Shown in pieces: positions 12,210 through 23,699 of a stretch of 64,000 nucleotides of DNA. Source of the DNA: Symbiodinium natans (lineage: Eukaryota > Sar > Dinophyceae > Suessiales > Symbiodiniaceae); NCBI GenBank assembly GCA_905221605.1, contig CAJNDS010002750.1, positions 1-64,000 on the forward strand. The letters are read 5' to 3'. The position numbers were made by a program, and so were the translations under genes. Under the pieces are notes generated by a model that was not told where the DNA came from, searched no databases, and saw nothing but the letters and a program-made list of their open reading frames with translations. Numbering within the stretch: position 1 is the first letter of the stretch; each line of letters begins with the position of its first letter.

Positions 12210-12765
12210 GAGATTTGCTGGCCATCATCGAGCTCCAACGAAGCGAAGCCTCCTACGGCCCTGGTCTTGCTGCCTTGGACCCTTTGGACTTTGGAGAGCT
12301 GGCATGTGTTGCTCCTGCACGTGCTGAGGGCCGTGGCACATCGGGCCCCGTCTCCCGAGCATGATGGACACGCTGGCAATATGCTCAAACTCAAAGGCAA
12401 TCTGCTCAAGGAGCTGACCTGGCACCTACACAAAGAAGGTTGCACAAGCACCGGCAACCCTTGGAGTGTTTCGTCGAACCCTTGCAAGGAGATTTGCTGG
12501 CCATCATCGAGCTCCAACGAAGCGCAGCCGCCTACGGCCCTGATGTTGCTTCCTTGAACCCTTTGGAGAGCTGGCAGCATGTGTTGCACCTGCACGTACT
12601 GAGGGCCATGACACATCGAGCCCCGTATCCCGAGCATGATGACATGCTGGCAACCTGCTCCAAGTCAAAGGCAATCTGCTCAAAGAGCTGACATGGCACT
12701 TATAAGGACCTAAGCAGAGAAGGTTGTGCAAGCACCGGCAACCCTTGGAGTGTTTCATCACCCGT
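12210..12765. repeat. Tandem duplication, two copies of about 279 bp
   Basis: Copy 1 (12210-12488) and copy 2 (12489-about 12765) share long identical blocks, for example the 30 bases after each start, with substitutions and small indels elsewhere. On the minus strand each copy holds an open segment reading RAVGG(F/C)ASLELDDGQQIS; on the plus strand the frame GDLLAIIELQRS is open too. Two of about five differences in the minus frame are synonymous, against none of six in the plus frame, which mildly favours a duplicated minus-strand exon. Function unknown. Confidence 0.75.
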
Positions 12766-12925
12766 TTACGCGTGCCGGTGTCAGTGTCCGTTTTCTCTTA
12801 GCCTTATAGGCCTTGGGCGCAAGCCACTGGCACCTCCCAGGCGACGCTGGGCCCCTCTCCTGCTCAGGTCGCTACTGGACCCTGCGACGTTGACTCAGCT
12901 GACGCTGCCGACGGGTTTTTAGGGT

Positions 12926-13675
12926 TTGGCTGTCAGAGTTCGGGAGCTGTTGACGGGCCCGGGCTTGCCCGGTGCCGTATCGATGCTGCAGCACAAGGTT
13001 TTCGCAGGCGCACGCCCGCATGTCAGTACTGGGACGCGATGGGTTGCCGTGGCGGCGGTGGGGCCCTGCGAACCTTGCTTCGCCTGGCTCGCTGTGTGCG
13101 AGCGAAGGCTCCTTGCTCCAGAATTCCCAGTCTTAGTAGACTCCGCGCATCTCTGCGGCAGAGATGTCAAAGATGTCAGGTGCACCTCGCTCGACACCGA
13201 GGCCCGTGCAGCCACGGCAAGGCTGCACTGTGTGACTGAGGCGCCAGCTGCCTGCGGATCGAGACAACGGCGAGTACATTCTGGCACGGCGCCCCGAAGC
13301 TTCGAAGCTTCCCGGATGTTTTCTCGGACACGTGACAGGCACCGCGCGAAGAAGCCGAAACTGGGAAGGTGCCCCTTCAGCCGAGGCATGGGGGGCGTGG
13401 ACGGGGGCCTGTTGCAAGGTTTTGGAGCTCTTCCCGCGGCTTTCACAAGTTTTATGCGCTTTTTCGGCGCTGTGCTCTATCACTCGTTCAACTTGAAATC
13501 ACATTGGAGATGCCAGAAAGCATGGACCGCTCAGAAAAATTGCCACCCCGCCGCAAGAAATCCCTGCACGGCGCGTGGCTCCTCGCTGTCATGCCTCGTG
13601 GCTGGACGTGGCTGCGGTACTCCGCAATCATCTGCTACGGATAGTGCGCAGCGCACAGTGGTCACCAGAGAATGA
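12926..13675 (+). CDS. Long ORF of uncertain reality (249 codons)
   Basis: An uninterrupted plus-strand ORF starts with ATG beside a TTTTTAGGGTTTGG telomere-like piece. The product is Ala/Arg/Cys-rich with no motif I recognise, and the complementary strand is also open for 175 codons (13446-12919). Every firmly identified gene in this window is on the minus strand and long antisense ORFs shadow real exons elsewhere, so this may not be a gene. Confidence 0.2.
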   Translation: MAVRVRELLTGPGLPGAVSMLQHKVFAGARPHVSTGTRWVAVAAVGPCEPCFAWLAVCERRLLAPEFPVLVDSAHLCGRDVKDVRCTSLDTEARAATARLHCVTEAPAACGSRQRRVHSGTAPRSFEASRMFSRTRDRHRAKKPKLGRCPFSRGMGGVDGGLLQGFGALPAAFTSFMRFFGAVLYHSFNLKSHWRCQKAWTAQKNCHPAARNPCTARGSSLSCLVAGRGCGTPQSSATDSAQRTVVTRE

Positions 13676-13679
13676 GAAT

Positions 13680-14970
13680 TTAACAGAACCCGAGAACCGT
13701 CGATCCCCGACCCGGCTCTGCTGTCTGAGTACATTTGGAATGCGGTTCCAACTTCGCCTGTCATGATCCTTACCTGGCAAACCTGGCTTCCTCAGCCTGA
13801 GGTGGCCCCTGCAACGATTGTCCTCAATGTGGAGACGCGTGCAAAGCTGGCGGCTTGTGGAAAGATGGGAAGGGCCAGTCAAATGTCGGAGCATAAGATG
13901 GAAGTCTCTGAGCCTGGGCCATCTAACTTGCCGTTCACTGAAGCACTTTGCCGTCATTTGACGTGGGAAGCAGGTGCCTCTAAAGCGCTGACAATGTTGT
14001 TGATACAGGACTCCCAACCCCATACATCAAGAAGGTGCAGAAGGTACTCGGCGCAGAACCCAACCCCATGTTCGCATGTCTATCTCCCCTGAACCAGCTG
14101 CCGTGCGAAGGTTAAAGTGCAAAGGCAGCGACAGGCCAAGGGGAGTCAGCTTTTGCACCTTAGTTTCAGCTGAGATGTTGTGGAAATGGTTCTGTCAAAG
14201 AAGCAGCACCTACCGAGGCTGAGCAATTGAAATTCGACATGTAATCCTTCAGCTGGGCCCAAGACGTTGCCAAGCCATGTTCAGCAAGCTGCTCTGTGTT
14301 CGGGGAACTGGCGAATCTAAATGCCGAGGCTGCTTCAGGTTATTGGAGATCTACGAAGCGTCTATAGCTGTCAGTATACTCCTACTCCGCGGCCTATGCA
14401 AGCGCTGCACTTTGAACCTGTTGCATACGCATGTTGAACACATTGAGGTTGGAGGGCTTCCTGATTCATTACAAGCTTTCGCTGCGCTTTTCCTCGATGG
14501 TTTGCGGAACCACGTGATCGAAGCTTCTCGATCATATTCACCCATGAACCCATTAAATCATTAACCCAATCGTTTTGGCCCTATGACTGGGTTAGTCGTA
14601 CGGTTCTCGCGATGAGGGCAATCAATCATCGCAGAGCTTTTGATAAATTTGGAAAGGCCACAACTGAGCGACATCCCAAATTAAGGTAGGTAGCCTGCTC
14701 AAGTCCGATTTTTGAAGGCGTCTCCATGTAGTGTGGTTTCATCTGAAGGCGCTGGAGTCACTGGAGTTTGTTACGTCTGGAGCCTGGTATTTTCCCAGAA
14801 ATTTGGGATCCTTTCGTAATGGCGGGTGCCTTCAACAACGAACTCCAATAGATTTCGTAGATGGGAGTGAGTCCATGGCAAGGGCCCCCATTCCCACGGA
14901 CAAAACTGGAAGGCCATGACTTTTCGCTAGCGTGGGCATTCGCATGGTTCACAGTGCCCTTTGGCCTGTC
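13680..14970. other. Stretch without a resolved gene, 3' of the kinase
   Basis: Short ORFs occur on both strands (plus 13763-14092 and 14277-14564) with no motif or supported splice site. The region follows the kinase stop codon and probably holds its 3' UTR and the intergenic spacer. Confidence 0.5.
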
Positions 14971-16983
14971 TTAGAGACAAGATGGTGTCTTCAAGGCTGC
15001 ACCGCGCTGGACGGCATTTGAGCGGAGCATGTGAACCTCGACGGGGATGTCCACTGCCTTGTGGCCTTGCACCGGTGCAGCTACAGCTTGCTGGGCGTCA
15101 TCAGGAGGAAAGCGGATTTTGGACTCCTCCGCATCCGATCGAATGTTCAAGTCGTACCGGCCATTGTCTTTGATTCCGACAACCTTTGCCGGAAGCCACT
15201 CTTGGTACGTCCCGCTGAAATACTGGACTGAGTCACCGACCTTGAACTTGTGATGCGCCGGCACCTTGACCCACCGAGCCACTGCCACGGGCGGTGCCAC
15301 CGTCGGTGCCACCGTTGGTGCCACCGGCGCACCGCCTGGGGGCGTGTGACTGTCTCCCTCCTGAGGGAGGCGCATTTCCTCCTCCGTGGCAGAGCGTGTC
15401 GTGTCCAGCAGGTATGTCCCATCATCCCGGGCAAACAAGACCCTGGCATCAAGCCACGTCTGGTACCTGGTGCTCCACCACTGGACTCTGTCACCTCTCT
15501 TGTACTTTTGAATGGAGCTCTGCAGCCTCTCTTCGCGCTCGCTTACCTCTGCCAGTGAAGGGAGAACATGATGCCTTCTTCTTGCAGGAGCAGCCGTGGC
15601 CTCAACCAGGCCCTCCAGTTCCTCGCGGATCGTTGCCAGGGAGGGCCGCCTTCGGTAGTCCTTGGCGAGCATCTTCATGATGAGATAGTCGACCTCCTTG
15701 GTTCCCCGGATTGTCGGGTCCTTGGAGACGTCGTAGCTGTGGACCATGCGCTGTGGATTGGAGAAGAATGGGGGGTTTCTGTTGTAAACCAGCTGGTATA
15801 GGATAACTCCCAAAGCCCAAACATCTCGAGCAGGAAGATGCAATGACCCGGCATCCTGAGTCCAGACCTCGGGTGGCATGTACACCGGCGTTCCGCCGCC
15901 GTGGCAACCGTATGGCTGCATCATGCATGCAAGGCCGAGGTCAATGACGGCGGCAAAGCACATGTTATTCTGGCAGTTCACCATGATGTTGGCCGGCTTG
16001 AGATCCTTAGAACATCACAGCAAAGTCGGCAGCTCAGCTGTAGAACAGGCTACCATGTCTTCGCCATGCACGGCTCGGGTTCCGGGGTTTTTTGGTGTTT
16101 GGATGTGCCTCGGCTGCTTCGGCCGCGGCCGCATGACTAAGAGTATAAACAAACAGCCCTTCTAAGCATGAACAAGAACAGTCTTAACAGTCCAAGAGTC
16201 GGTATGGATCCTTCCAGTTTTTCGGTGCAGGGCCTCGGTGCCTGCTACGATGTCGTGGAAGAGGACGAGGATGTAGGCATCTGTGAATGCAGGGTCCACA
16301 TGTGTGAAATCCTGTCTGCCTTCTTGGCTTCTGGTGTTTCGGCATTGCGGGTTCTTATGGCATTTGGAGATGAAATCGTGGAGGTCCCCGTGGTTCATGT
16401 AGGGCATCATGATCCAGAAGCCATGACTGTCCTCGATGTAGGACGGCGATCCAATCGCCGAAATGCAGAAATCGGAGTAGTCCTTCATCTGTTCAAGAAC
16501 TCCGATCTCCGTCCTGACAAGCTTGCTCTTCTCCTGGATATACTTCACGGACACGTAGACGTCTCTGTGCCTCTCGCACAGGACTTTGCACTTAAACACC
16601 TTTCCGAAGGTGCCGGCACCCAGCCATTTGGTGATTTCCAGCTTTGATCGCCACGCTCGGGGAAGCTGCACGTCCTGGCCTGTGCCGTCAACTTCTGCAA
16701 GACTGCTTGGCTCAGTTGGCTCCACGAGAGGCAAGTCTTCACCCGCCAGAAGAAGGCGTATGCCACTCTCGTTGAACGCACGATACCTGCCGAGGGGAAA
16801 GAGGGGGCCATCCCCAGACATGGAACACTCTCTCCTATCGACCGGAATCCCCCGCCTGTGGAGCTCCTCCACCGCGTTCAGGTTATTCAATGCCTTGCTG
16901 GGCTGCGCTGAGAGGCGAGCCCCATTGGTTCCGAGCACGGAAGATGCGAGAAGCCAGAGCACTGTGCACGCTGGGCCACGCAT
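14971..16983 (-). CDS. Secreted or lumenal protein kinase with two Tudor/SH3-like C-terminal repeats
   Basis: Exon 1 (16983-16201) starts with ATG and a hydrophobic signal-like N-terminus (residues 1-20). The kinase N-lobe follows: glycine loop GAGTFGKVFKCK at about 120, then VSVKY with the putative ATP-binding Lys. Exon 2 (16005-14971) resumes with DLKPANIMVN, so the joined catalytic loop reads IHTDLKPANI (HTD instead of HRD). The 195-bp intron has a GA donor and AG acceptor, and the join is phase 0 and in frame. The activation segment has DLG instead of DFG and PPE instead of APE (GTPVYMPPEVW); the F-helix motif DVWALGVILY is normal. After the kinase come two copies of a roughly 50-residue unit (about 15530-15370 and 15260-15095): GD-V-Q, W at mid-repeat, Y-LD/Y-LN, R-P. 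Catalytic Lys and Asp are present, so activity is plausible. A signal peptide on a kinase suggests ER, Golgi or extracellular action (inference). Confidence 0.9.
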
Positions 16984-17339
16984 TGCGATTTCACGGAGGT
17001 TTTGGGAATGAAAGGACTACAAGAAGTCTTGCCCAGCTGATGCAAGGGCAGGTCAGACAACAAGTAAGGATCCGCTTGCTCAATTTGAGCCACGCACACG
17101 ATCACACAGGGCTGGACTGCATGCTGGCAAAAGGGTGGTAGGCTTTGAAGTTTTTGGGTTTGTGGGATTTGACCGGGGGGCGTCTTCTGCTAAGTCACCT
17201 CGGTACACGGCGCCCAGAGAGAGAAATGCGAAGAAATGGAAGAAAACCCATTCTGACGGCATACTAAAGGTGGCACAGCATTCACACATATCTACACATA
17301 GCCAAGTTCGTCCATGTTCGCTCTGCTCTGTGTTCTCCT

Positions 17340-18810
17340 TCATTACTATGGAACTTGTCAGCTTCGATGATGTAGAGAAGCTGGAAGTTCTGCGCACTCA
17401 GTGGCCCGGAACTGTTTTGCAGCGTGTGCGGGTCTTTCCATCGAAGCAGAGCATCCCTTTGGGCAGATGCAGCAAGCCGGCTCAAGGCAAAGATTCTGCC
17501 CATAAGCACCGAAGTATCAGATCCTGCGCACTGACCTTTTCGAGCAGGCGAGCAGGCTTGGGAATCTCTTGGTCAGCAGACTTCTCAGAGTCAACAATTC
17601 TCGGTAGACAAGTCTGACATGAAAGCTGGGAACACTAGCGACACCACCTTGCAGACTTGCCACCCCGATGTCCACCTTTGCATCTCCGACAGTATGCTAC
17701 GCAATCTGCTGCCCAAATCCTTGTTATGCAGGTAGGTAGTCACCTCACTCTCTGCCCTTTTCTGTCTCCGACTGGGCCTGCGGGTGATGCGGATGCAAGG
17801 GCATGACAGCAAGCGTGCGTAGCGAGATTGATCGAGATTGCACATACAGGGGCTCCAAGACGAGCCCGCATGCTCCCGCAGATCAGCAAAGGCGACATTC
17901 CAAGTAGCGGGCCGGCTGGGCCGGCTGTTCCTGTACTGGTGCTTCCGTGGCAGCGGCCTTCAGCCATTTTAGGATGAGTCCGGCCGGCTTCCTGCCGAGA
18001 AGCGTTTGGATCAACCAGACAGGATCCTTCCCCCTAATCCTTCCTTTGTGACGCACCCCCCTCTCCCTGCCCTGTGGGACCCCCCCCCCCCCCCCCCCCC
18101 ATCGCTCAAACCGATGCTGTGGGGGTCGCTCCAAAATACACAAACAGGGGAGCGTTGTTTTTGGGACCCCCTGGGACTGTCTGGGACCCCGCTAGAACCC
18201 CCCTGAAAGGTTTCGTGGACCCGTCAGGGACCCCCTGAGAACCCCTCCCCCCCCCCCCTCGAAGCCCTGCAACCCTTCCTTTTTTGAGGCATTTCCCAGA
18301 AACCCTCTTTCCTCCTTTCCTGTCCGTGGGCCGGCCCGGCTGCCGAGGCGGCACGCGCAAGCGTTTTACAATTAGGAGGCATGTGTACAGTACCTGGGCA
18401 AAGTGCATTCGATAACTCCCCTGCTGTGTTGCGGTAGGCAACCCGTGCCTCTGCCTCACTCTCCTTCGGGGAAGGATTGACCTCCGGGGCCTCGGGCACC
18501 TGAGCCACAACGGCACAACTCGAAAGCTTCTGAAAAACATAGCGCTGAAGACAAACAAAACACACTTCAAAGACTTTCAACTCCCACAAGCCTTCTCAGG
18601 ACTTCCTTGTGGCTCGGAGTGCTTGACCACGGGCTCGGCTTTGTTGATCTTGGTTCCCAACAACACAATCTGCTCTCCAGCTGCCTAGTGAGGTCTTGTG
18701 CTGCACCCAAAAGCAACTTTCAACCAGCCATTCCACTGCCTCACTCGTTCACTGTCACACTCATACAAACCCACTGATTGTTCGGCATCCAACTGGTGCA
18801 CCACCCATGA
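17340..18810 (-). CDS. Unidentified multi-exon protein
   Basis: Minus-strand exons with good 3' splice sites: 18810-18707 (WVVHQLDAEQS, ends at GT); 18544-18394 after a T-rich acceptor (RYVFQKLSSCAVVAQVPEAP, then acidic ESEAEAR, donor G|GT); 18026-about 17909 (DPVWLIQTLLGRKPAGLILK, with alternating Ala/Gln/Pro); about 17762-17648 (AESEVTTYLHNKDLGSRLRS, donor AAG|GTGG); and about 17481-17340 (IFALSRLAASAQRDALLRWK). Phases between the first three exons do not all agree, so an exon is missing or a boundary is wrong. No family recognised. It lies upstream of the kinase on the same strand, head to tail. Confidence 0.4.
18061..18275. repeat. 21-base C homopolymer and GGGACCCC-type repeats
   Basis: A 21-C run (18080-18100) is followed by GGGACCCCC-like motifs with a spacing of roughly 15-25 bp and a second 14-base C run near 18247. 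GGACCC motifs of similar type recur at 47040-47300 and as the core of the 60.8-61.5 kb minisatellite. Confidence 0.7.
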
Positions 18811-18815
18811 CTTGG

Positions 18816-19902
18816 GGACCCAGGGAGTCCGCCGGGATGGTCTCCACTGGCGGCTCTGGCGGCTGGTCCTATGGTCAGTGCCCAGCGCATCAGAAAAAAG
18901 CTCCCAGAAGCTACCCACCGTCATCGACAATTATTAATCACCTGTGCAACATCAGAAGCAATCAGCCTCTGCTTTCTCTGCTTTGAGCTCAGGTCTTCCA
19001 GACCCACCTGGACAGAAGTCTTGAACCCTCGGCATCTGCAGGCTGGCAGAGTCACTGAGCACCGTTCTTCTACAACTTTCAAGCGCGTCACACCCTCCTT
19101 TCAACGTCCGCAGCGCAGCTACCAGAGGTTCCTGCTATCCTTGAGTCTGCAACTCTAGACTCCACGAGTCCAAGAGAGTCTAAACTACTCTGCTAAACGC
19201 GTACCGGCACTATGCTCCAGCAACAGCAGTAAGAGGCCTCGAGCAGCCGAGCTCGAGAGCGGTGTCGGCGGCTCAACACGCTTGATGTGCCAAAGCGTCA
19301 TCAACTGGCACAAGCGGCGACACTGGGATACTGCGATTGGCTTGCGATGTCATGTGCTACGTCGGAAGCGTGACTCGCAGAACCAAATCCAGCCGCATGC
19401 CCGTCCCCGGCAGATGCTACAGTGCTAACTTGGGGCCAAGTTCCTGCATACCGGTCAAGCATACCTACACTTCTTAGACTTCTTAGATTGAGAGCTAGCG
19501 CTAAGGTAACTCTTTTCTAGCACCACACTGGCATTTAAGGAGCTATGCTTGGAGGGCTGCTTCATAACGAAGGCATAAAGTTGATACATTTCATGGCTCG
19601 TGTGCCCTTAGGATCTTTGGCTAGCTCACCATGTGAAGTGCACATAGCTGCTCTGTGATCTTCCACACGTCTCACCCGATGATAGCAGCCTCCATCTATC
19701 ATGCAATGTCACGAAGTTGCGCCTCGGGATCCCCACGATATCCATGCAAGGTCATGGTTGCCTCCATCACGCAGGTGCTCAAGATCGCTCACCCCCCCCG
19801 AGATATCTCGAACACGAAATGACCTCTTGTCTCCTGCAGCCGTTGATCAATTCAGAACGAAAACTGCAGCTTCATCGAGCTAATGCAGCTAATGACATGC
19901 AC
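18816..19902. other. Stretch without a resolved gene
   Basis: Only short ORFs of no clear character on either strand and no recognised repeat. It separates two minus-strand genes. Confidence 0.5.
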
Positions 19903-20917
19903 CTCGAACTCCACCCAGTCACCCGGCGTCAGCTCCGCAATCTGCAGCGGCGAAACACGTTGCGATGTCCGAGAGGCAAGCGCCCCAAAAGAAACTCGCA
20001 TATGACAGCTCTCTTTAAGTGCTCCCCTCGCTGCTGGAGCCACGAGCTTTGATCCTATGCGCCTCGCAAGTGCTGGCGGAAGTTCAAAAAAAGCTAGTTA
20101 CCAGGCTTTCACGAAGGGACCATAATGGCAAGAGAGGGCTTTTCGCAATTCGAGCGCTGACGGATTGATAAATTCCCGACCGGTCATAACAACACGTACA
20201 GGCTTCTTGATGCTTGCCCTTGAAACTAGATAGTGCACAACGTATCACCTTGCGGTATCCTATCAGTGTTGCATCCACGATTGCGATCTTCAGGGTATCG
20301 TAGCATCGTAGTTAGTCAAAGCCATATGTAAAGGATTTAGGAACTCAAGCTCCCCCATGCAGGAGAAACACGCAAGTGTGCATTTGACCTCGGCTCTATG
20401 TTCTGCTCCTCCCGGTCTTACGATGTATCACGGCATGTGAACAAACGAACCGAATTTGGGGCACTTTCGTGAAGCATGGCAAAGCAGCATACGGAAAATT
20501 GAGCCCACGGATCCCTGGAGTCTCGTGAGTCTTGGCCAGTCCTACAATAACTGGATCTTGCAGACGTCTTGAGTGCATCGGTGGTGAAAAAAAAAGGCCC
20601 TTGAGGCGATGCCTCCTTGTTGAGAGAATCGCTGAAGAGCAAAGCCACATCCGGAAGATCGCGACCTGGATAAAATACCAACATGATTGAAAGCATTTGA
20701 ACGTATTGCACTATTGAATGTGGAATGAAGTGCATGGCAGCACGTGGGCTCCCAGCGCGGAAAGCGAGAGGGGTACATGCGCACCTTCAACGGAAGCTAA
20801 GCTAACCAGCGTCCAAATGAAGTCTCGGACAGATGGTCTTGGAACGGGGGTATTGACTCTGTCGATCGTTCTGAGTTCTCTGGCCATCAGCACACTCTTT
20901 GTGCGCACGAATAAGAC
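19903..20917 (-). CDS. Unidentified multi-exon protein, internal part
   Basis: Exon 20917-20785 follows a TGCTGCAG acceptor and reads VLFVRTKSVLMARELRTIDR then RDFIWTLVSLASVE, ending in phase 1 at G|GTGCGC. The next exon, 20665-about 20566, starts after TATCCAG in phase 1 and continues in frame as GRDLPDVALLFSDSLNKEAS. A 39-base exon at 20287-20249 (IAIVDATLIGYRK) is preceded by a CTAAC branch-like site and followed by AAG|GTGAT. A further exon from about 20087 to 19903 contains RVSFGALASRTSQRVSPLQI then ELTPGDWVEFE and ends at GAG|GTGC. The two ends are not found. The SPLQI-(D/E)-x-(T/V) segment resembles one at 33.3 kb. No known family recognised. Confidence 0.5.
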
Positions 20918-20959
20918 CTGCAGCAAGTCGCGATCAGTGCCAGGACATCATGGAGCATT

Positions 20960-22490
20960 ATTGCACTATTACCAGCACGGTATTGGCACATTCTGCTTCT
21001 GACAGCAGCTTACGGCCTCGAAGCCTTCGCGAATCACACGGACCTCGCGGAGTCTCATCACGTTTCATCCTACAACTTCGTTCCCATGCGTTTGTCATTC
21101 CTGACTCGAACATTCTAGCAGATGAAGGGTCGAACTAATGGTAAACCTGAATCTCCGCAACTGTCCCAGTTTTCTGATCCTCAAAACGCAATCACGCTGT
21201 CGCACTCTCACCACAGGCCTCGCCCTGCCATGTAAAAGTTCGCCGGCGATACCTGGCTGTCAGCCATAATTAGCTGTTTGCAGTGCTTATGCTGCAGGCA
21301 TCCTACAGCAACTTATGCATGGCATTCTCAAGGAAACTGCGACTTGTCATGTGTGTGCGTGGACGCAGCCAGCCTTCGGGGGCGGGTGGGTTGAGGGTTC
21401 GGGACGTGCCAAAATCAAGGCCCTTCCAGGCAGGGTTGCTGCCCGCACTAGCCCCCAACTGGCTCTCATGCTGTGTTCATTCCGCGTATGCTGGTGGTTG
21501 GAGGTGAAACGGAGCCGTGTTCAGTGCAGGTGTACGCTTTGGGCGTCCCGCACCTGTCTCCGATGATGCGATGACCGACACGCCGTTTCAAAACGTCGGC
21601 AGAAGGTCTGCTCCAGAAAGAGGCACGGAGATGTTGAGGGTCGAAATCCAACAGTACATGGTTCCCTGATCCAAAAGCCTTATTATGTGCTCCTGACGTG
21701 CCGCCCTCTCAAATTGACGAACACACCGAAACAATCCTAAACAACCTCACTTTCTCAAACTGCTGTCCACGCATGTAATAGCCTACACTGCGCGCGCCCT
21801 GAATCATCAAGGGCCATTCGCTGCGTGGCAGAATGGATCATAAGCTACAGGGCCGGCAGAGAATTTGTCTTGGACATCCTCACTCAGCCAGTGCAGTCAG
21901 TCAGAAACTCTTCTGCTCTGACCACCAATTCTGCTAAATCACATCATCATTCAATTATTCTGTACATCTGGCCAGTGTTCCCTGGGTCGCTCATGTCACT
22001 CGTGCTACTGCGATACTGTAGCAGAGCCCGTGTCCCCCAGTACTACGAAGCTTCTATTCCTGGCCAAACCAAGCCAAATCACATCGGTCATACCGACCTA
22101 GATTGGCCTAGATTCTAGCTTTTAATTTGCAAGGTTTCCCATGCCCACACCGTACCTAGAAAGTGAAGCAAGTCAAGAAACACTGGGTGCTGAGGTTTCG
22201 AGGCTGACTTCAAGCGCTGTCGCGCAGATCTTTGTTCAGCCCTTAGCCATCAGTCCGGACTACCGCGCAACAATCGTGGGATCACGGTCGCCAGTGTGCC
22301 TGTCTACTGTAGGCACGATATGATGTATTTGCTTACATGCCGTCCGGCTGAGATCTGGGCTGATCATGCGTTCCTTCTGCGAGCCTTTTCCTTTACTCCG
22401 ATGCCGCACGCGACGGTGCCAACAGCAAAACAAGGAAAAACACGCGCGCCTCAGCAGAAAGCCGCGGTGTCTTTGTCTTGCGCACTCTGC
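20960..22490. other. Stretch without a resolved gene
   Basis: Short ORFs on both strands, none with a motif. The 5' exons of the neighbouring minus-strand gene may lie in 20960-21130, where the minus frame stays open, but no splice site decides it. Confidence 0.4.
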
Positions 22491-22518
22491 GTGCATCCTC
22501 GTCGGGCTCGGGCTTCAC

Positions 22519-22870
22519 CTGCAGGCAGAAGGAAGCTGGCCGTTCTGCTGGCCGCGATCTGGTCTGAACCCAAGATCTGTTGCAGTGAGCCCCCCTGCCT
22601 AAGCACATGGCTTCCCTGTATGTTGGGGCATGACAGGTACTCAGTTCCCTTGGGCATTGACAGCACCCCACCCTGCCTTCAACCAGTAAAGGTGATGCAT
22701 CTTCGGATCACCACCTTCTTCAGGATGCCTTTCCAAGGGATTGCGTGGCCTGCAGAACTGCAGCTGATCTGTCGTGAAATGATTGAAAGTGATGGAAACA
22801 ACGCCGACTTTAGCTTCACTGCTCCAATTCACCTGCAATTCTCCCAGCGCTTCTTGCCCATCATCTCGAC
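22519..22870 (-). CDS. Unidentified gene, three candidate exons
   Basis: Candidate minus-strand exons: 22870-22833 (VEMMGKKRWENC, ends AG|GTGAAT in phase 2); 22757-about 22690 after CTGCAG, in the matching phase (SAGHAIPWKGILKKVVIRRC); and 22648-22519 (TEYLSCPNIQGSHVLRQGGS, then SLQQILGSDQIAASR, donor GCAG|GTGAAG). The basic GILKKVVIRR segment is notable but not diagnostic. The plus-strand 193-codon ORF over the same bases (22296-22877) is probably their shadow. Confidence 0.35.
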
Positions 22871-23584
22871 CTTGTGAGCACGGACAATGTTCATCTTTGC
22901 AGGTGTGGCACCCGGAGGGATTGCTTAGCGATAGCCATTTACAAGCATATTTACAAGCAAATTGTTCATCCTGCGCAATCACGTTATACACTGATACACT
23001 GAGTGGTGTCTTCGATCATGTTCGGCTGTCCGACATGCACATCGGAAGGGCCACGAAAATCACGGGTGTCTTGCACATCGATTTGCTTTTGTCACTATAA
23101 AACCCTAAATGCCATTTGCTGCGAAAAGAACATTTTGTGTTGACAACAGGGACTACCAGCTGCATTGTAGTTGCGAAAGCGGTGCAAGCTGGTAGCCCTC
23201 GTCCCTGTCAGTCTGCAGCCTGCACTCTGATGTTTTGTTGTCATCTGCTTGCAATTGCAATCTGTCTTCTGGACTTGTGCTTCGACGTTGAGGCCATTCA
23301 CAATGCATTTTCTAAATACTACCCCCGTGACCGGTGGCCCAGGCCCGACTAACTGAAGATCACTTTAGCCTATTGGCCGGAGCTGTCAGAGCTCGATCCG
23401 CCTATGCTCTTGCGCTTGAATAGCAGTGCTCGAATCGCGGCCTGTGCTAGAATCAACTTGTTACATATAAAAAGGGCGTGTCTCAAGACGTCATTTGCCA
23501 ACTTGAACAGCGGTTGATTCTCGTGGCTAAGCTCCTTTGCAAACTGCATCTTCGGTTTTTGTTGTCACGCTTTGCCCATGACTA

Positions 23585-23695
23585 TCTTATAACAAAGCGG
23601 TTGCCTCGCGGGCTTGCACCTTGCTTGTCCGCTAGACTCCCGCAGTACAGGACCTTCATCTTGCAGTAGCTTGCGGTGCCCCGCCATTGCCATGT
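23585..23695 (-). CDS. Candidate terminal exon, unidentified protein
   Basis: A strong polypyrimidine acceptor (TTTTTCGTGCTTCCAG) at 23696 precedes a frame open to a stop: TWQWRGTASYCKMKVLYCGS then LADKQGASPRGNRFVIR. An overlapping frame (MAMAGHRKLLQ) is also open but has weaker third-position GC. Confidence 0.35.
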
Positions 23696-23699
23696 CTGG

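Noticed and set aside
12195-12212. TGGCTCAAG as a relict dinoflagellate spliced leader
   Set aside because: Only nine bases match and the preceding CCATTTT is absent; chance is enough to explain it. No full spliced-leader relict was seen anywhere.
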